Positions 9,522-18,471 of a stretch of 64,000 bases of DNA are shown here, one piece after another. Position 1 is the stretch's first letter. Every line of letters starts with the position of its first letter. The position numbers and the translations under genes are program-made. This stretch comes from Virgisporangium aurantiacum (GTDB lineage: Bacteria > Actinomycetota > Actinomycetes > Mycobacteriales > Micromonosporaceae), in NCBI RefSeq assembly GCF_016863635.1, contig NZ_BOPG01000015.1, forward strand, positions 1 through 64,000, in the 5' to 3' direction. Under the pieces are notes generated by a model. The model had not been told where the DNA came from, did no database searches, and saw only the letters and a program-made list of their open reading frames with translations.

Positions 9522-10516
9522 GCGAACGTCGGCAGGATCTCGGCGCCGTAGGCGTCCAATGTGGACTCCTTGGCGTCGTGCTGCAGGTACAGCGCGAACT
9601 GGTCGACGCCGAGTTCCTTCAGCTCGGTGAGTCGCTTGACGTGCTCGTCGACCGGACCCAGGAGGCAGAACCGGTCGACGATCCCGTCGGGCACGAAATC
9701 GGTGTGGGTGTTGCCCGCCCGGCCGTGCTCGGCGTAGTCGTAGCCCTTGCGGCCGGCGATGTAGTCGGTGAGCACCTGCGGCACTCCCCCACCCGCGGCG
9801 CCGTACCGGGACACGATGTCGGCCACGTGGTTGCCGACCATGCCGCCGAACCACCGGGTCTGCTCGCGTTGGTGCTCGATGTCGTCGCCGACGTAGGCCG
9901 GCGCCGCCACGCAGAACTTGATGGCGGCCGGGTCACGGCCCGCCTTCTCCGCGGCGGCGCGCACCGCTCCGATCATCCACGCCGCGATGTCCGGGTCGGC
10001 CAACTGCAGGATGTACCCGTCGCCGACCTCGCCGGTCAACGCGAGCGCCTTCGGCCCGTACGCGGCCACCCACACCTCTAGCCGGCTCTCCGGCGCCCAG
10101 AGGAACTGGAGATCGCGGTCGCGGTAGTTCACCGCGCGTCCGTTGGCCAGTTCCCGGATGACGCCGACGCACTCGCGCAACTCCGCCAGCGTCGTCGGGC
10201 GCGCACCGAGCACCCGCACGGCCGAGTCGCCGCGGCCGATGCCGCAGACCGTGCGGTTGCCGTACATCTCGTTGAGGGTGGCGAACGTCGACGCCGTCAC
10301 CGTCCAGTCGCGGGTGGACGGGTTGGTCACCATCGGCCCGACCACCACCCGCTCGGTGGTGGCGAGGATCTGGCTGTAGATGACGAACGGCTCCTGCCAC
10401 AGCACGTGCGAGTCGAACGTCCACACGTGACTGAAGCCGGCCCGCTCGGCCCGCTGCGCGAGCGTCACGAGGTCGCGCGCGGGCGGGTCGCACTGGAAGA
10501 CGACGCCGAAATCCAT
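9518..10516 (-). CDS. LLM-class oxidoreductase (TIGR03842-like)
   Basis: 332-residue luciferase-like (LLM) TIM-barrel oxidoreductase of the F420/flavin-using type, starting MDFGVVFQCDPPARDLV. I recall this subfamily as TIGR03842. It sits between mmsA and the transporter in a pyrimidine-degradation operon that has no recognisable dihydropyrimidine dehydrogenase (PydA/PreTA). It could therefore carry out the first redox step on uracil/thymine or another ring-modifying reaction. This role is inference; cofactor (F420H2 or FMN) and substrate are untested. The ATG is 4 bases after mmsA. Confidence 0.85.
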   Translation of the reverse strand: MDFGVVFQCDPPARDLVTLAQRAERAGFSHVWTFDSHVLWQEPFVIYSQILATTERVVVGPMVTNPSTRDWTVTASTFATLNEMYGNRTVCGIGRGDSAVRVLGARPTTLAELRECVGVIRELANGRAVNYRDRDLQFLWAPESRLEVWVAAYGPKALALTGEVGDGYILQLADPDIAAWMIGAVRAAAEKAGRDPAAIKFCVAAPAYVGDDIEHQREQTRWFGGMVGNHVADIVSRYGAAGGGVPQVLTDYIAGRKGYDYAEHGRAGNTHTDFVPDGIVDRFCLLGPVDEHVKRLTELKELGVDQFALYLQHDAKESTLDAYGAEILPTFA

Positions 10517-10520
10517 TGGC

Positions 10521-12005
10521 CTATCTCACCTTCGGGAAGCCGAGGTCGACCTCGCTGGTGGCCGGGTCGGGCCAGCGGGAGGTGACCACCTTGGTGCGGG
10601 TGTAGAACGCCAGGCCGTCCGGCCCGTACATGTGCAGGTCGCCGAACAGCGACGCCTTCCAGCCGCCGAAGCTGTAGTACGCGACGGGCACCGGCACCGG
10701 TACGTTGACGCCGACCATGCCGCACACCACGTCGTACTGGAACTGGCGGGCGACGCCGCCGTCACGGGTGAAGATGGCCGTGCCGTTGCCGTACGGGTTG
10801 TCGTTGACCAGTTCGAGCGCCTCGGCGTAGGTGTCGACCCGGGTCACCGACAGCACCGGTCCGAAGATCTCGTCGGTGTACAGCGGCGAATCGGTCGGCA
10901 CCTTGTCCACAAGGGACGGTGCGAGGAAGAAGCCGGGCTGGTTGCTGACGTCGGACTGCCGCCCGTCGACGACCACCTCGGCCGCGCCGGGTGACGCGAG
11001 GTAGCCGGCGACCTTGTCGCGGTGCTCGCGGCTGATCAGCGGGCCCATCTCGGCGTCCGGATCGCTGGCCGGGCCGGTGCGGATGCGACCGATGCGCTCG
11101 CGGATCGCGTCCACCAACGGGTCCGCGACGGCGCCGACGGCCACCACCACCGAGATCGCCATGCACCGCTCGCCGGCGGAACCGTAGCCGGCCGACACGG
11201 CGGCGTCGGCGGCCGAGTTCACGTCGGCGTCGGGCAGCACGACCATGTGGTTCTTGGCGCCGCCGAGTGCCTGCACGCGCTTGCCCGCTCTGGTGCCCGT
11301 CTCGTAGATGTGTTTCGCGACGGGCGTCGAGCCGACGAAGCTGACCGCCTGGATGTCGGGGTCGGCCAGGATCGCCTCGACCGCCTCGCGGTCGCCCTGC
11401 ACGACGTTGAACGCGCCGTCCGGCAATCCGGCCTGGCGCAACAGATCCGCCAGCAGCAACGAGACCGACGGGTCCTTCTCGCTGGGCTTGAGCACGAACG
11501 TATTGCCGGCCACCAGCGCGTTGCAGAACATCCACATCGGCACCATGGCCGGAAAGTTGAACGGCGTGATGCCGGCGACGACGCCGAGCGGTTGCCGGAT
11601 CGAGTAGACGTCGACGCCGGTGGACGCCTGCTCGCTGTAGCCGCCCTTGAGCAGATGCGGTGCGCCGCAGGCGAACTCGACGTTCTCCAGTCCCCGCGCC
11701 ACTTCGCCACCGGCGTCCGCCACGGTCTTGCCGTGCTCCGACGACAGCAGCGACGCGATCTCCTTGCGGTTCGCGTCGACGAGTTCCCGGAAGCGGAACA
11801 TGACCTCGGCCCGGCGGCTGAGCGACGCGGCCCGCCACGACGGGAAGACGCCGAGCGCGGTCTCGACGGCCGTGCGCACCTCGGCGGCCGTCGCCGCCAC
11901 GATTTCGGCCTGCTGTTCGCCGGTTGCCGGGTCGAAGACCGGCAGCTTTCTGGTTCCCGTGCCGGCGACAGCGGCGCCGTTGATCCAGTGGTGGACGGTT
12001 CTCAT
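10521..12005 (-). CDS. mmsA: Methylmalonate-semialdehyde dehydrogenase (CoA-acylating)
   Basis: 494-residue aldehyde dehydrogenase of the MmsA/IolA class. Catalytic Cys281 in GSAGERCMAIS, the NAD-binding region GSTPVAKHIYETG, and the family hallmarks ITPFNFPAMVPMWMF and QALGGAKNHMVVLPDA. MmsA converts (methyl)malonate semialdehyde to propionyl- or acetyl-CoA. In reductive pyrimidine breakdown this follows transamination of beta-alanine or 3-aminoisobutyrate. Strong AAGGAGG site before the ATG. Confidence 0.92.
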   Translation of the reverse strand: MRTVHHWINGAAVAGTGTRKLPVFDPATGEQQAEIVAATAAEVRTAVETALGVFPSWRAASLSRRAEVMFRFRELVDANRKEIASLLSSEHGKTVADAGGEVARGLENVEFACGAPHLLKGGYSEQASTGVDVYSIRQPLGVVAGITPFNFPAMVPMWMFCNALVAGNTFVLKPSEKDPSVSLLLADLLRQAGLPDGAFNVVQGDREAVEAILADPDIQAVSFVGSTPVAKHIYETGTRAGKRVQALGGAKNHMVVLPDADVNSAADAAVSAGYGSAGERCMAISVVVAVGAVADPLVDAIRERIGRIRTGPASDPDAEMGPLISREHRDKVAGYLASPGAAEVVVDGRQSDVSNQPGFFLAPSLVDKVPTDSPLYTDEIFGPVLSVTRVDTYAEALELVNDNPYGNGTAIFTRDGGVARQFQYDVVCGMVGVNVPVPVPVAYYSFGGWKASLFGDLHMYGPDGLAFYTRTKVVTSRWPDPATSEVDLGFPKVR

Positions 12006-12015
12006 GACCGCCTCC

Positions 12016-13419
12016 TTAAATGAGGTAGTCGCTGAGGCCGCGGCGCAGGAACTGCCCGTGACCCTTGCGGCCGTGGTAGTTGCCCGCGGAGTCGACGATC
12101 ACCGTGCCGCGCGACAGTACGGTGTCGACCTTCCCCGCGATCTCGTAGCCTTCCCAGGCCGAGTGGTCCATGTTCATGTGGTGCGTCTCGACGCTGATGC
12201 GGGTGCGGCCGTTCGGGTCGTACAGCACGATGTCGGCGTCGGATCCGGGCGCGATGACGCCCTTGCGCGGGTACAGCCCGAACATGCGGGCCGGCGTGGT
12301 GGCGATGGTCTCCACCCAGCGGGCGAGCGACAGCTTGCCGTCGACCACACCCTGGTACAGCAGGTCGACCCGGTGCTCCACGCCGCCGATCCCGTTGGGA
12401 ATCTTGGAGAAGTCGCCGACGCCGAGTTCCTTCTGGTCCTTCATGCAGAACGGGCAGTGGTCGGTCGAGACCACGGCGAGGTCGTTCGTCCGCAGGCCGC
12501 GCCAGAGGTCCGCGCGGTGCGGCTCGTGCTTGCTGCGCAACGGCGTCGAGCAGACCCACTTGGCGCCCTCGAAGCCGGGCGCGCCGAGCTGGTCCTCCAG
12601 CGTCAGGTAGAGGTACTGCGGGCAGGTCTCGGCGAACACGTTGCGACCGTCGTTGCGGGCCCGCGCGACCTGTTCGAGCGCTTCGCTCGCCGAGAGGTGG
12701 ACGATGTAGAGCGGGCAGTCCTTCGCGACGTCGGCCAGCCAGATGGCGCGGCTGGTGGCCTCCGCCTCCAACTGCGTCGGACGGGTGATGCCGTGGTGGA
12801 TCGGGTCGGTCTCGCCCCGGGAAAGCGCTTGCTGCACCAGAACGTCGATCGCGATGCCGTTCTCGGCGTGCATCATGATGATCGATCCGTTGTCGCGCGC
12901 CTTCTGCATGGCGCGCAGGACCTGGCCGTCGTCGGAGTAGAAGACGCCCGGGTAGGCCATGAACAGCTTGAAGCTGGAGATGCCCTCGTCGGTGACGAGC
13001 TGGTCCATCGCCTTCAGCGAGTCGTCGTCGACGCCCCCGAGGATCATGTGGAACGCGTAGTCGATGTGGCAGTTGCCCTCGGCCTTGCCGTGCCAGGCGG
13101 CCAGCCCGTCCTGCACCACCTCGCCGGTGCGCTGCACCGCGAAGTCGATGATCGTGGTGGTACCACCGTGGGCGGCGGCCCTGGTTCCGGTGTCGAACGT
13201 GTCGCTGGCGAACGTTCCGCCGAACGGCAGTTCCATGTGCGTGTGCGCGTCGACGCCGCCGGGGATGACGTACTTCCCTGTGGCATCAAGGGTTTCGACG
13301 CCTTCGGGACCGCGGCCGGGCGCGAATACGGCGGCGATCGTCTCGCCGTCGACGAGCACGTCGGCGGCGTACGGCCCGGACGGGCCGACGACGGTGCCGC
13401 CGGTGATCAGCAGAGTCAT
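12016..13419 (-). CDS. hydA: Dihydropyrimidinase / D-hydantoinase
   Basis: 467-residue cyclic amidohydrolase. Metal ligands are visible: H59 and H61 (DAHTH), probable carboxylated Lys151 in SSFKLFMAYPG, a His in MMHAEN, a His in VHLSASEAL and the Asp of STDHCPF. It hydrolyses dihydrouracil or dihydrothymine (or 5-substituted hydantoins) to N-carbamoyl amino acids, which the next gene processes. Length and motif order fit the family. Internal palindrome-family site at 12820-12833. Confidence 0.93.
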   Translation of the reverse strand: MTLLITGGTVVGPSGPYAADVLVDGETIAAVFAPGRGPEGVETLDATGKYVIPGGVDAHTHMELPFGGTFASDTFDTGTRAAAHGGTTTIIDFAVQRTGEVVQDGLAAWHGKAEGNCHIDYAFHMILGGVDDDSLKAMDQLVTDEGISSFKLFMAYPGVFYSDDGQVLRAMQKARDNGSIIMMHAENGIAIDVLVQQALSRGETDPIHHGITRPTQLEAEATSRAIWLADVAKDCPLYIVHLSASEALEQVARARNDGRNVFAETCPQYLYLTLEDQLGAPGFEGAKWVCSTPLRSKHEPHRADLWRGLRTNDLAVVSTDHCPFCMKDQKELGVGDFSKIPNGIGGVEHRVDLLYQGVVDGKLSLARWVETIATTPARMFGLYPRKGVIAPGSDADIVLYDPNGRTRISVETHHMNMDHSAWEGYEIAGKVDTVLSRGTVIVDSAGNYHGRKGHGQFLRRGLSDYLI

Positions 13420-13428
13420 GCTCTCCCC

Positions 13429-14268
13429 TTACGGCTTGGTCAGGTCGTCGTAGGCGTCGGGGCGGCGGTCGCGGTAGAACTGCCAGCGGTCGCGGACCGT
13501 CTCCAGCAGGTCGAAGTCGAGGTCGCGGACGATCAGCTCGGGGTTGTGGGCGTCGCCCACCTCACCGACGAACTTGCCCTCCGGGTCGACGAAGTAGCTC
13601 GATCCGTAGAAGTCGTTGTCACCGAGGTCCTCGATGCCGGTGCGGTTGATCGCGCCGATGAAGTACTCGTTGGCGACGGCCGACGCGGGCTGCTCGAGCT
13701 TCCACAGGTACGACGACAGCCCGCGGCTGGTGGCCGACGGGTTGAACACCAGCCGGGCGCCGTTCAGGCCGAGCGCCCGCCAGCCCTCCGGGAAGTGCCG
13801 GTCGTAGCAGATGTAGACGCCGACCTTGCCGACGGCGGTGTCGAACACCGGGTAACCGAGGTTGCCGGGCCGGAAGTAGAACTTCTCCCAGAAGCCCTTC
13901 ACCTGCGGGATGTGGTTCTTGCGGTACTTGCCGAGGTACTTACCGTCGGCGTCGACCACGGCGGCGGTGTTGTACAGGACGCCGGGCTGCTCCTGCTCGT
14001 ACATCGGCAGCACCATCACCATGCCGAGCTCGGCGGCGAGCGCCTGGAACCGTTCGGTGGTCGGCCCCGGGATGCTCTCCGCGTACGAGTAGAACTCCTT
14101 GTCCTGCACCTGGCAGAAGTACGGGCCGTAGAACAGCTCCTGGAAGCAGATGACCTTCGCGCCCTGCGCGGCGGCCTGCCGGGCGTACTCCTCATGTGCC
14201 TTGATCATCGATTCTTTATCACCGGTCCAGTTGGTCTGGACGAGTGCGGCGCGGACGACATCTGCCAT
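13429..14268 (-). CDS. Beta-ureidopropionase / N-carbamoyl amidohydrolase (nitrilase family)
   Basis: 279-residue carbon-nitrogen hydrolase with the Glu44-Lys117-Cys154 triad (FQELFYG, YRKNHIP, YICYDRHFPE). The YICYDRHFPEGWRALGLNGA region matches beta-ureidopropionases and N-carbamoylputrescine-type amidases. First gene of the operon, upstream of hydantoinase. It releases ammonia and CO2 from N-carbamoyl-beta-alanine to give beta-alanine. No beta-alanine aminotransferase gene accompanies it. Confidence 0.9.
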   Translation of the reverse strand: MADVVRAALVQTNWTGDKESMIKAHEEYARQAAAQGAKVICFQELFYGPYFCQVQDKEFYSYAESIPGPTTERFQALAAELGMVMVLPMYEQEQPGVLYNTAAVVDADGKYLGKYRKNHIPQVKGFWEKFYFRPGNLGYPVFDTAVGKVGVYICYDRHFPEGWRALGLNGARLVFNPSATSRGLSSYLWKLEQPASAVANEYFIGAINRTGIEDLGDNDFYGSSYFVDPEGKFVGEVGDAHNPELIVRDLDFDLLETVRDRWQFYRDRRPDAYDDLTKP

Positions 14269-14292
14269 GGCTGCCGGTCCTCTCCTGATCAG

Positions 14293-14382
14293 GTGTCACG
14301 GCTCCGACCGACCGGTGCGGCTGGCCTTGTTTTGGAAGGTCGGATGGCGTAGGACTCTAGTGACACAACTCTAAGCGGACAA
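14293..14382. promoter_or_regulatory. Divergent promoters and operator candidate, pyrimidine operon / MocR gene
   Basis: On the minus strand TTGTCC (14377-14382) and TAGAGT (14354-14359) are 17 bases apart, a good sigma70-like promoter reading into the operon. On the plus strand TTGTTT (14327-14332) and TAGGAC (14350-14355) are also 17 apart, reading into the MocR gene; the two -10 boxes overlap. A perfect inverted repeat GTGTCAC (14293-14299) / GTGACAC (14360-14366) flanks them, and ACTCTA is repeated at 14354 and 14368. The geometry suggests mutually exclusive transcription controlled by the MocR protein. Confidence 0.6.
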
Positions 14383-14514
14383 TGGTGGGAATGTGTTTGG
14401 AGATTTGGAACGGGGAGTTTCGGAGACGTTAAGGACGGCGCCCGCTCCGGGCGCGTCTTCGCGTCTCCCGCCGTTCCGATCCATGAGCCGGGTGGCGCCG
14501 GCGCCGGGGCCACC

Positions 14515-15891
14515 GTGCTCCACCTGATCTCCGCCGCGGTCGACGACCGCAGCGCCCGCGGTATCGCCGCCGCGGTCAGCCGTCTCGTCACCACCGGCGT
14601 CCTGCCCGCCGGCGCCCGCCTGCCGACCGTCCGCGACGTCGCCCGCGAACTCGGCATCAGTCCCACCACCGTGAGCGAGGCGTGGCGCAGCCTCGCCCGC
14701 GCCGGCGCGATACAGACCCGCGGCCGCTCCGGCACGTTCGTCCTCACTCCGGCCGTGCCGCGGCAACGGCTGCGCTACGCGCGGGTCACCACCCGGCCGG
14801 CCACCCTGCCGCGCGACTTCTCCACCGGCGTCCCCGACCACGACCTGCTCCCCCACCTGGCCGAGCCGATGCGCCGGGTCGGCGACGCCCGCCTGACCAC
14901 CAGCTACCTCGACGAACCCGTGCTGCCCGCGCTGGAGGCGGTGCTGCGGCAGCGGTTCCCGTTCGAGCCCGAGCGGCTCACCGTCGTCGACGGCGCGCTC
15001 GACGCGGTCGACCGGATCACCGCCGGCACTGTGCGCTTCGGCGACCACGTCCTTGTGGAAAACCCGGCCTTCCCGCCGGTGCTCGACCTGCTCGACCAGG
15101 TCGGCGCCGTTGTGGTCGGCGTTCCTGTGGACGGTTGCGGTCTGCGTCCCGACGCGCTCGCCGAGGCATTGGACGCCCACCGCCCGGTCGCGTTGTACCT
15201 GCAGCCGCGGGCGCACAACCCGACCGGCGTGAGCATGACCGACGAGAGAGCGGCCGCACTCGCGGTGGTGCTGAATCAGCACCCGTCGGTGCTGATCGTG
15301 GAGGACGACCACGCCGGCGACATCGCGTCCGCACTGCCGGTGAGCCTGGGCGCGCGGCTGCCCGCGTCCACCGTCCACGTGCTCAGCTTCTCCAAGAGCC
15401 ACGGGCCCGACCTGCGCCTCGCCGCGGTCGGCGGACCGGCGTCGGTCATCGCGTCGGTGACCGACCGGCGGCTGCTCGGTCCCGGCTGGTCGAGCCGGAT
15501 CCTGCAGGCCGTGCTGGTCGAACTGCTGACCGACCCGTCGACCGTCGCCGGCATCGCCCGGGCCCGCGGCGAGTACGCCCGGCGCCGCGAAGCGATGCTG
15601 GCGGCGCTGTCGGCCCGCGAGGTGACGGCGAGCGCCGACGACGGCATCAACCTGTGGATGCAGGTAGCCGACCAGCAGGTGGCGATGCTGTCGCTGGCGG
15701 CGCACGGGGTCGCGGTGGCACCGGGCGCGCCGTTCATGGTCACCCCGCTGCCCGTGGACCACGTACGGATCACGGTCGGCCTGGTCCGCGACGGCTTCGA
15801 CGAACTCGCCGATCTCCTGGCCGAAGCGGCCGGCGCGGAGGCGAAGGCGAGTGGACGCCGTTCGGGTGCCCACCCGCGCGGCTGGCGGTAG
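14515..15891 (+). CDS. MocR/PdxR-family regulator (GntR-aminotransferase fusion)
   Basis: 458 residues: N-terminal winged helix of GntR type (LPTVRDVARELGISPTTVSEA, about residues 36-56) fused to a fold-type I aminotransferase domain with the PLP lysine in LSFSKSHGPDLRLAA. MocR proteins usually sense an amine or PLP adduct and control the divergent operon. Beta-alanine or a related amine would suit the pyrimidine operon. The GTG start has only a weak upstream G-rich box. Whether the domain retains transaminase activity, which would fill the missing beta-alanine step, is open. Confidence 0.88.
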   Translation: MLHLISAAVDDRSARGIAAAVSRLVTTGVLPAGARLPTVRDVARELGISPTTVSEAWRSLARAGAIQTRGRSGTFVLTPAVPRQRLRYARVTTRPATLPRDFSTGVPDHDLLPHLAEPMRRVGDARLTTSYLDEPVLPALEAVLRQRFPFEPERLTVVDGALDAVDRITAGTVRFGDHVLVENPAFPPVLDLLDQVGAVVVGVPVDGCGLRPDALAEALDAHRPVALYLQPRAHNPTGVSMTDERAAALAVVLNQHPSVLIVEDDHAGDIASALPVSLGARLPASTVHVLSFSKSHGPDLRLAAVGGPASVIASVTDRRLLGPGWSSRILQAVLVELLTDPSTVAGIARARGEYARRREAMLAALSAREVTASADDGINLWMQVADQQVAMLSLAAHGVAVAPGAPFMVTPLPVDHVRITVGLVRDGFDELADLLAEAAGAEAKASGRRSGAHPRGWR

Positions 15892-15948
15892 CGGTTGCGG
15901 CAAGCGCTTTCCCGCAGCGCTTTCAGGAACGGGTGGCAGACTGACGCG

Positions 15949-16614
15949 ATGGCACTGCCCCGTTGGCTGGCCCTCGCCGGCATCGCCGCGGTGGTCGTCG
16001 CGCTGGGGATGATCGGGGCGCTACACGTCACCGGGCCGTCGGCCGAGCTCGACCCGATGCGGCGCACCATCAGCCAGTACGCGTTGCTGGAGACCGGAAA
16101 CGTGTTCAACGCGGCCGTGGTCGTGCTGGCCGCGGGGTCGGCGGCGACCCTGCTGGCCCTGATCCGCACGGCGCTGGTCCCGGTGCGGTCCGGTGCGACG
16201 GTGGCGTTGCTGCTGTGGTGCGTGGGGCTGGCCGCGGTCGTGTACTTCCCGAAGCACAACTGGGCCGTCGGCCCGTCGATCGAGGGGACCGTACACAGGT
16301 ACGCCAGCGTCGTCGCGTTCCTCGGTCTGCCCGTCGCCGCGCTGTTGATCGGCCGCCGCTGGCGGGGCGACGCGCGCTGGCGCGGCCCGGCCGCGGTGAC
16401 GACCGCGTTCGGCATCCTCGCGTTGCTGTGCTTCACGCCGATCGCGGTCGCGTTCGTGCTGCATCCGTTCACCGGCGTTCCGTGGTGGCGGGCGATCCCG
16501 TTGGGCGGTATCGAGCGGGTGTTGGCGCTGGTCGAGGTGGTGACCGTCGGGTACCTGGGTTACTGGGCGATTCGAGCCGTGGCCAGGCCGGCTGCTGTGG
16601 CCGTGCGGGGTTGA
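15949..16614 (+). CDS. DUF998 membrane protein
   Basis: 221-residue integral membrane protein with about six hydrophobic helices; pattern and length fit DUF998. Notable are an early extracytoplasmic segment SAELDPMRRTISQYALLETG and the later FPKHNWAVGPSIEGTVHRYAS, typical of the family. Function unknown. The ATG at 15949 is preferred to an upstream start because the 18 extra residues would be encoded across a dispersed-palindrome copy (15899-15912). Probably monocistronic. Confidence 0.75.
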   Translation: MALPRWLALAGIAAVVVALGMIGALHVTGPSAELDPMRRTISQYALLETGNVFNAAVVVLAAGSAATLLALIRTALVPVRSGATVALLLWCVGLAAVVYFPKHNWAVGPSIEGTVHRYASVVAFLGLPVAALLIGRRWRGDARWRGPAAVTTAFGILALLCFTPIAVAFVLHPFTGVPWWRAIPLGGIERVLALVEVVTVGYLGYWAIRAVARPAAVAVRG

Positions 16615-16816
16615 GGTCGGCGTCCTCACGCTGAGTGCGAACCACCCGGGCCATCCACAGCCGGCCATCCACACCTGGCAGACCGGCGCCGGCGACTGAC
16701 ATGTCACGGGTGCGCCTCCCGGCGTCCAGATAGCACAGTTGGCGCGCTCGGAGAGTGAGACGGGCCATCCCGCTCCACGATCGCCGCGAAAGCTACCCGC
16801 AAGTTAAGTTGGCCGC

Positions 16817-18037
16817 ATGGGGTTCGACGTTGAGCGGGTCAGGGCGGCATATCCGGCCCTGGCCGAGGGGTTCGTCCATTTCGACGGAGCGGCCGGCACG
16901 CTCGTGGCCGGCCCGGTGGCCGATGCGATCACCGCTACCCTGCGGTCCGCCGTCGGTAACCGGACCACCGTGTTCGAGGCCGGGCGGCGGGCCGGCGCGA
17001 TCGTGGCCACGGCTCGCGAGGCGGTGGCCGACCTGGTGGGCGGGGATCCGGCCGGCGTGGTGTTCGGCTCCAGCGCCACGGCGCTGACCTACCTCGTCGC
17101 CCGCACGTTGTCCACAACCTGGAACGAGCGCGACGAGGTGGTCGTCTCCCGGTTGGACCACGACGCCAACGTCCGGCCGTGGGTGCAGGCGGCCGAGCGG
17201 GCCGGCGCGACCGTGCGGTGGGCGGAGTTCGACGCGGCCACCGGCGAGTTGTCCACAGGCCAGTACGCCGACCTCGTCAATCCACAGACAAGGGTCGTGG
17301 CGGTCACCGCCGCGAGCAACGCGATCGGCACCCGTCCCGATGTCGCCGCCATCGCGAAGATCGCGCACGCGCACGGGGCGCTGGTGTACGTCGACGGCGT
17401 TCACGCCACCGCCCACGTGCCCACCAACGTGGCCGAACTGGGCGCCGACTTCTACGTGACCAGCGCGTACAAGTGGTCCGGCCCGCACCTCGCCGCCTGC
17501 GTCGCGGCACCCGCCACCTGGGAACTCATGACACCGGACAAGCTCATGCCGGCCCCCGACACGGTGCCCGACCGGTTCGAGTTCGGCACGCTCAGCTTCG
17601 AACTCCTGTCCGGCATCACGGCGGCGGTCGACCACCTCGCCAGCCTCGATCCCGGCGACGCGCCGACCAGGCGGGAGAGGGTCCTGGCCTCCATGTCGTC
17701 GGCGCACGCGTACACGTCCGGCGTCTTCGAAGCGCTGGTCACGGGGTTGCGCGCCATCAACGGGGTCACCGTTATGGCGGCGCCGCCGGGCCGCTGCCCG
17801 ACGGTCTCCTTCCGGGTGGACGCCGAAGCGCCGGCCGCCACCGCAACCGCCCTCGGTGACCAGGGCATCTGCGTCTACTCCGGCGACTACTACGCGTACG
17901 AGTACTTCCAGTCGACGGGCCTGCGCGACAGCGGCGGCGGGGTGCGGGCCAGCGTGTACCACTACAACACCGCCGCCGAGGTCGACCGGCTGCTCGAAGC
18001 GGTCGAAAACCGGGCAAAGGGAGAGGACAACCAGTGA
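16817..18037 (+). CDS. Cysteine-desulfurase-like class V aminotransferase
   Basis: 406-residue PLP enzyme of class V. The PLP lysine is in VTSAYKWSGPH, and phosphate/aldimine motifs include YVDGVHATAH. It lacks the catalytic Cys loop of IscS/SufS, matching the cysteine desulfurase-like family (TIGR01976) of unknown function. It overlaps ohr by GTGA. Three DnaA-box-like words occur in or near this operon (see findings). A redox or thiol-related role is inferred only from the neighbours. Confidence 0.8.
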   Translation: MGFDVERVRAAYPALAEGFVHFDGAAGTLVAGPVADAITATLRSAVGNRTTVFEAGRRAGAIVATAREAVADLVGGDPAGVVFGSSATALTYLVARTLSTTWNERDEVVVSRLDHDANVRPWVQAAERAGATVRWAEFDAATGELSTGQYADLVNPQTRVVAVTAASNAIGTRPDVAAIAKIAHAHGALVYVDGVHATAHVPTNVAELGADFYVTSAYKWSGPHLAACVAAPATWELMTPDKLMPAPDTVPDRFEFGTLSFELLSGITAAVDHLASLDPGDAPTRRERVLASMSSAHAYTSGVFEALVTGLRAINGVTVMAAPPGRCPTVSFRVDAEAPAATATALGDQGICVYSGDYYAYEYFQSTGLRDSGGGVRASVYHYNTAAEVDRLLEAVENRAKGEDNQ

Positions 18038-18471
18038 AGGTCCTGTACACGGCAGAGGTGACCGCCACCGGCGACGGCCGCAGCGGGCACGTGACCTCGT
18101 CCGACAAGCTGATCGACGTCGACGTCGCACCACCCGCCGAGCTCGGCGGCGCGGGCGGCGCGACGAACCCGGAGCAGCTGTTCGCCGCGGGGTACTCGGC
18201 GTGCTTCCACTCGGCGCTGCGCCGGGTCGCCAAGCAGTCGGGGGCCGACGTCACCGGATCGCAGGTCACCGCGCGGGTCGGGATCGGCGCGATCGGCGAG
18301 GGCCGGTTCGGGCTGACCGCCGCGCTCGACGTCGCGCTGCCGGCCGTCCCCCGCGACCAGGGCGAGGAGTTGGTGCGAAAAGCGCACCAGGTGTGCCCGT
18401 ATTCGAACGCCACCCGCGACAACATCGAGGTGACCGTCACGCTTGTGGACAGCGCCGAGGTCGCACAATGA
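18034..18471 (+). CDS. ohr: Organic hydroperoxide resistance protein (Ohr/OsmC)
   Basis: 145-residue Ohr-type peroxidase. The two redox cysteines are C57 (GYSACFHSAL) and C121 (QVCPYSNATR), with the conserved NPEQLFAAGYSACF start of the OsmC fold. Ohr reduces organic hydroperoxides with lipoyl-type thiols. The GTG start overlaps the upstream stop and its own stop overlaps the next ATG, so three genes are translationally coupled. No OhrR gene is adjacent. Confidence 0.93.
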   Translation: MKVLYTAEVTATGDGRSGHVTSSDKLIDVDVAPPAELGGAGGATNPEQLFAAGYSACFHSALRRVAKQSGADVTGSQVTARVGIGAIGEGRFGLTAALDVALPAVPRDQGEELVRKAHQVCPYSNATRDNIEVTVTLVDSAEVAQ

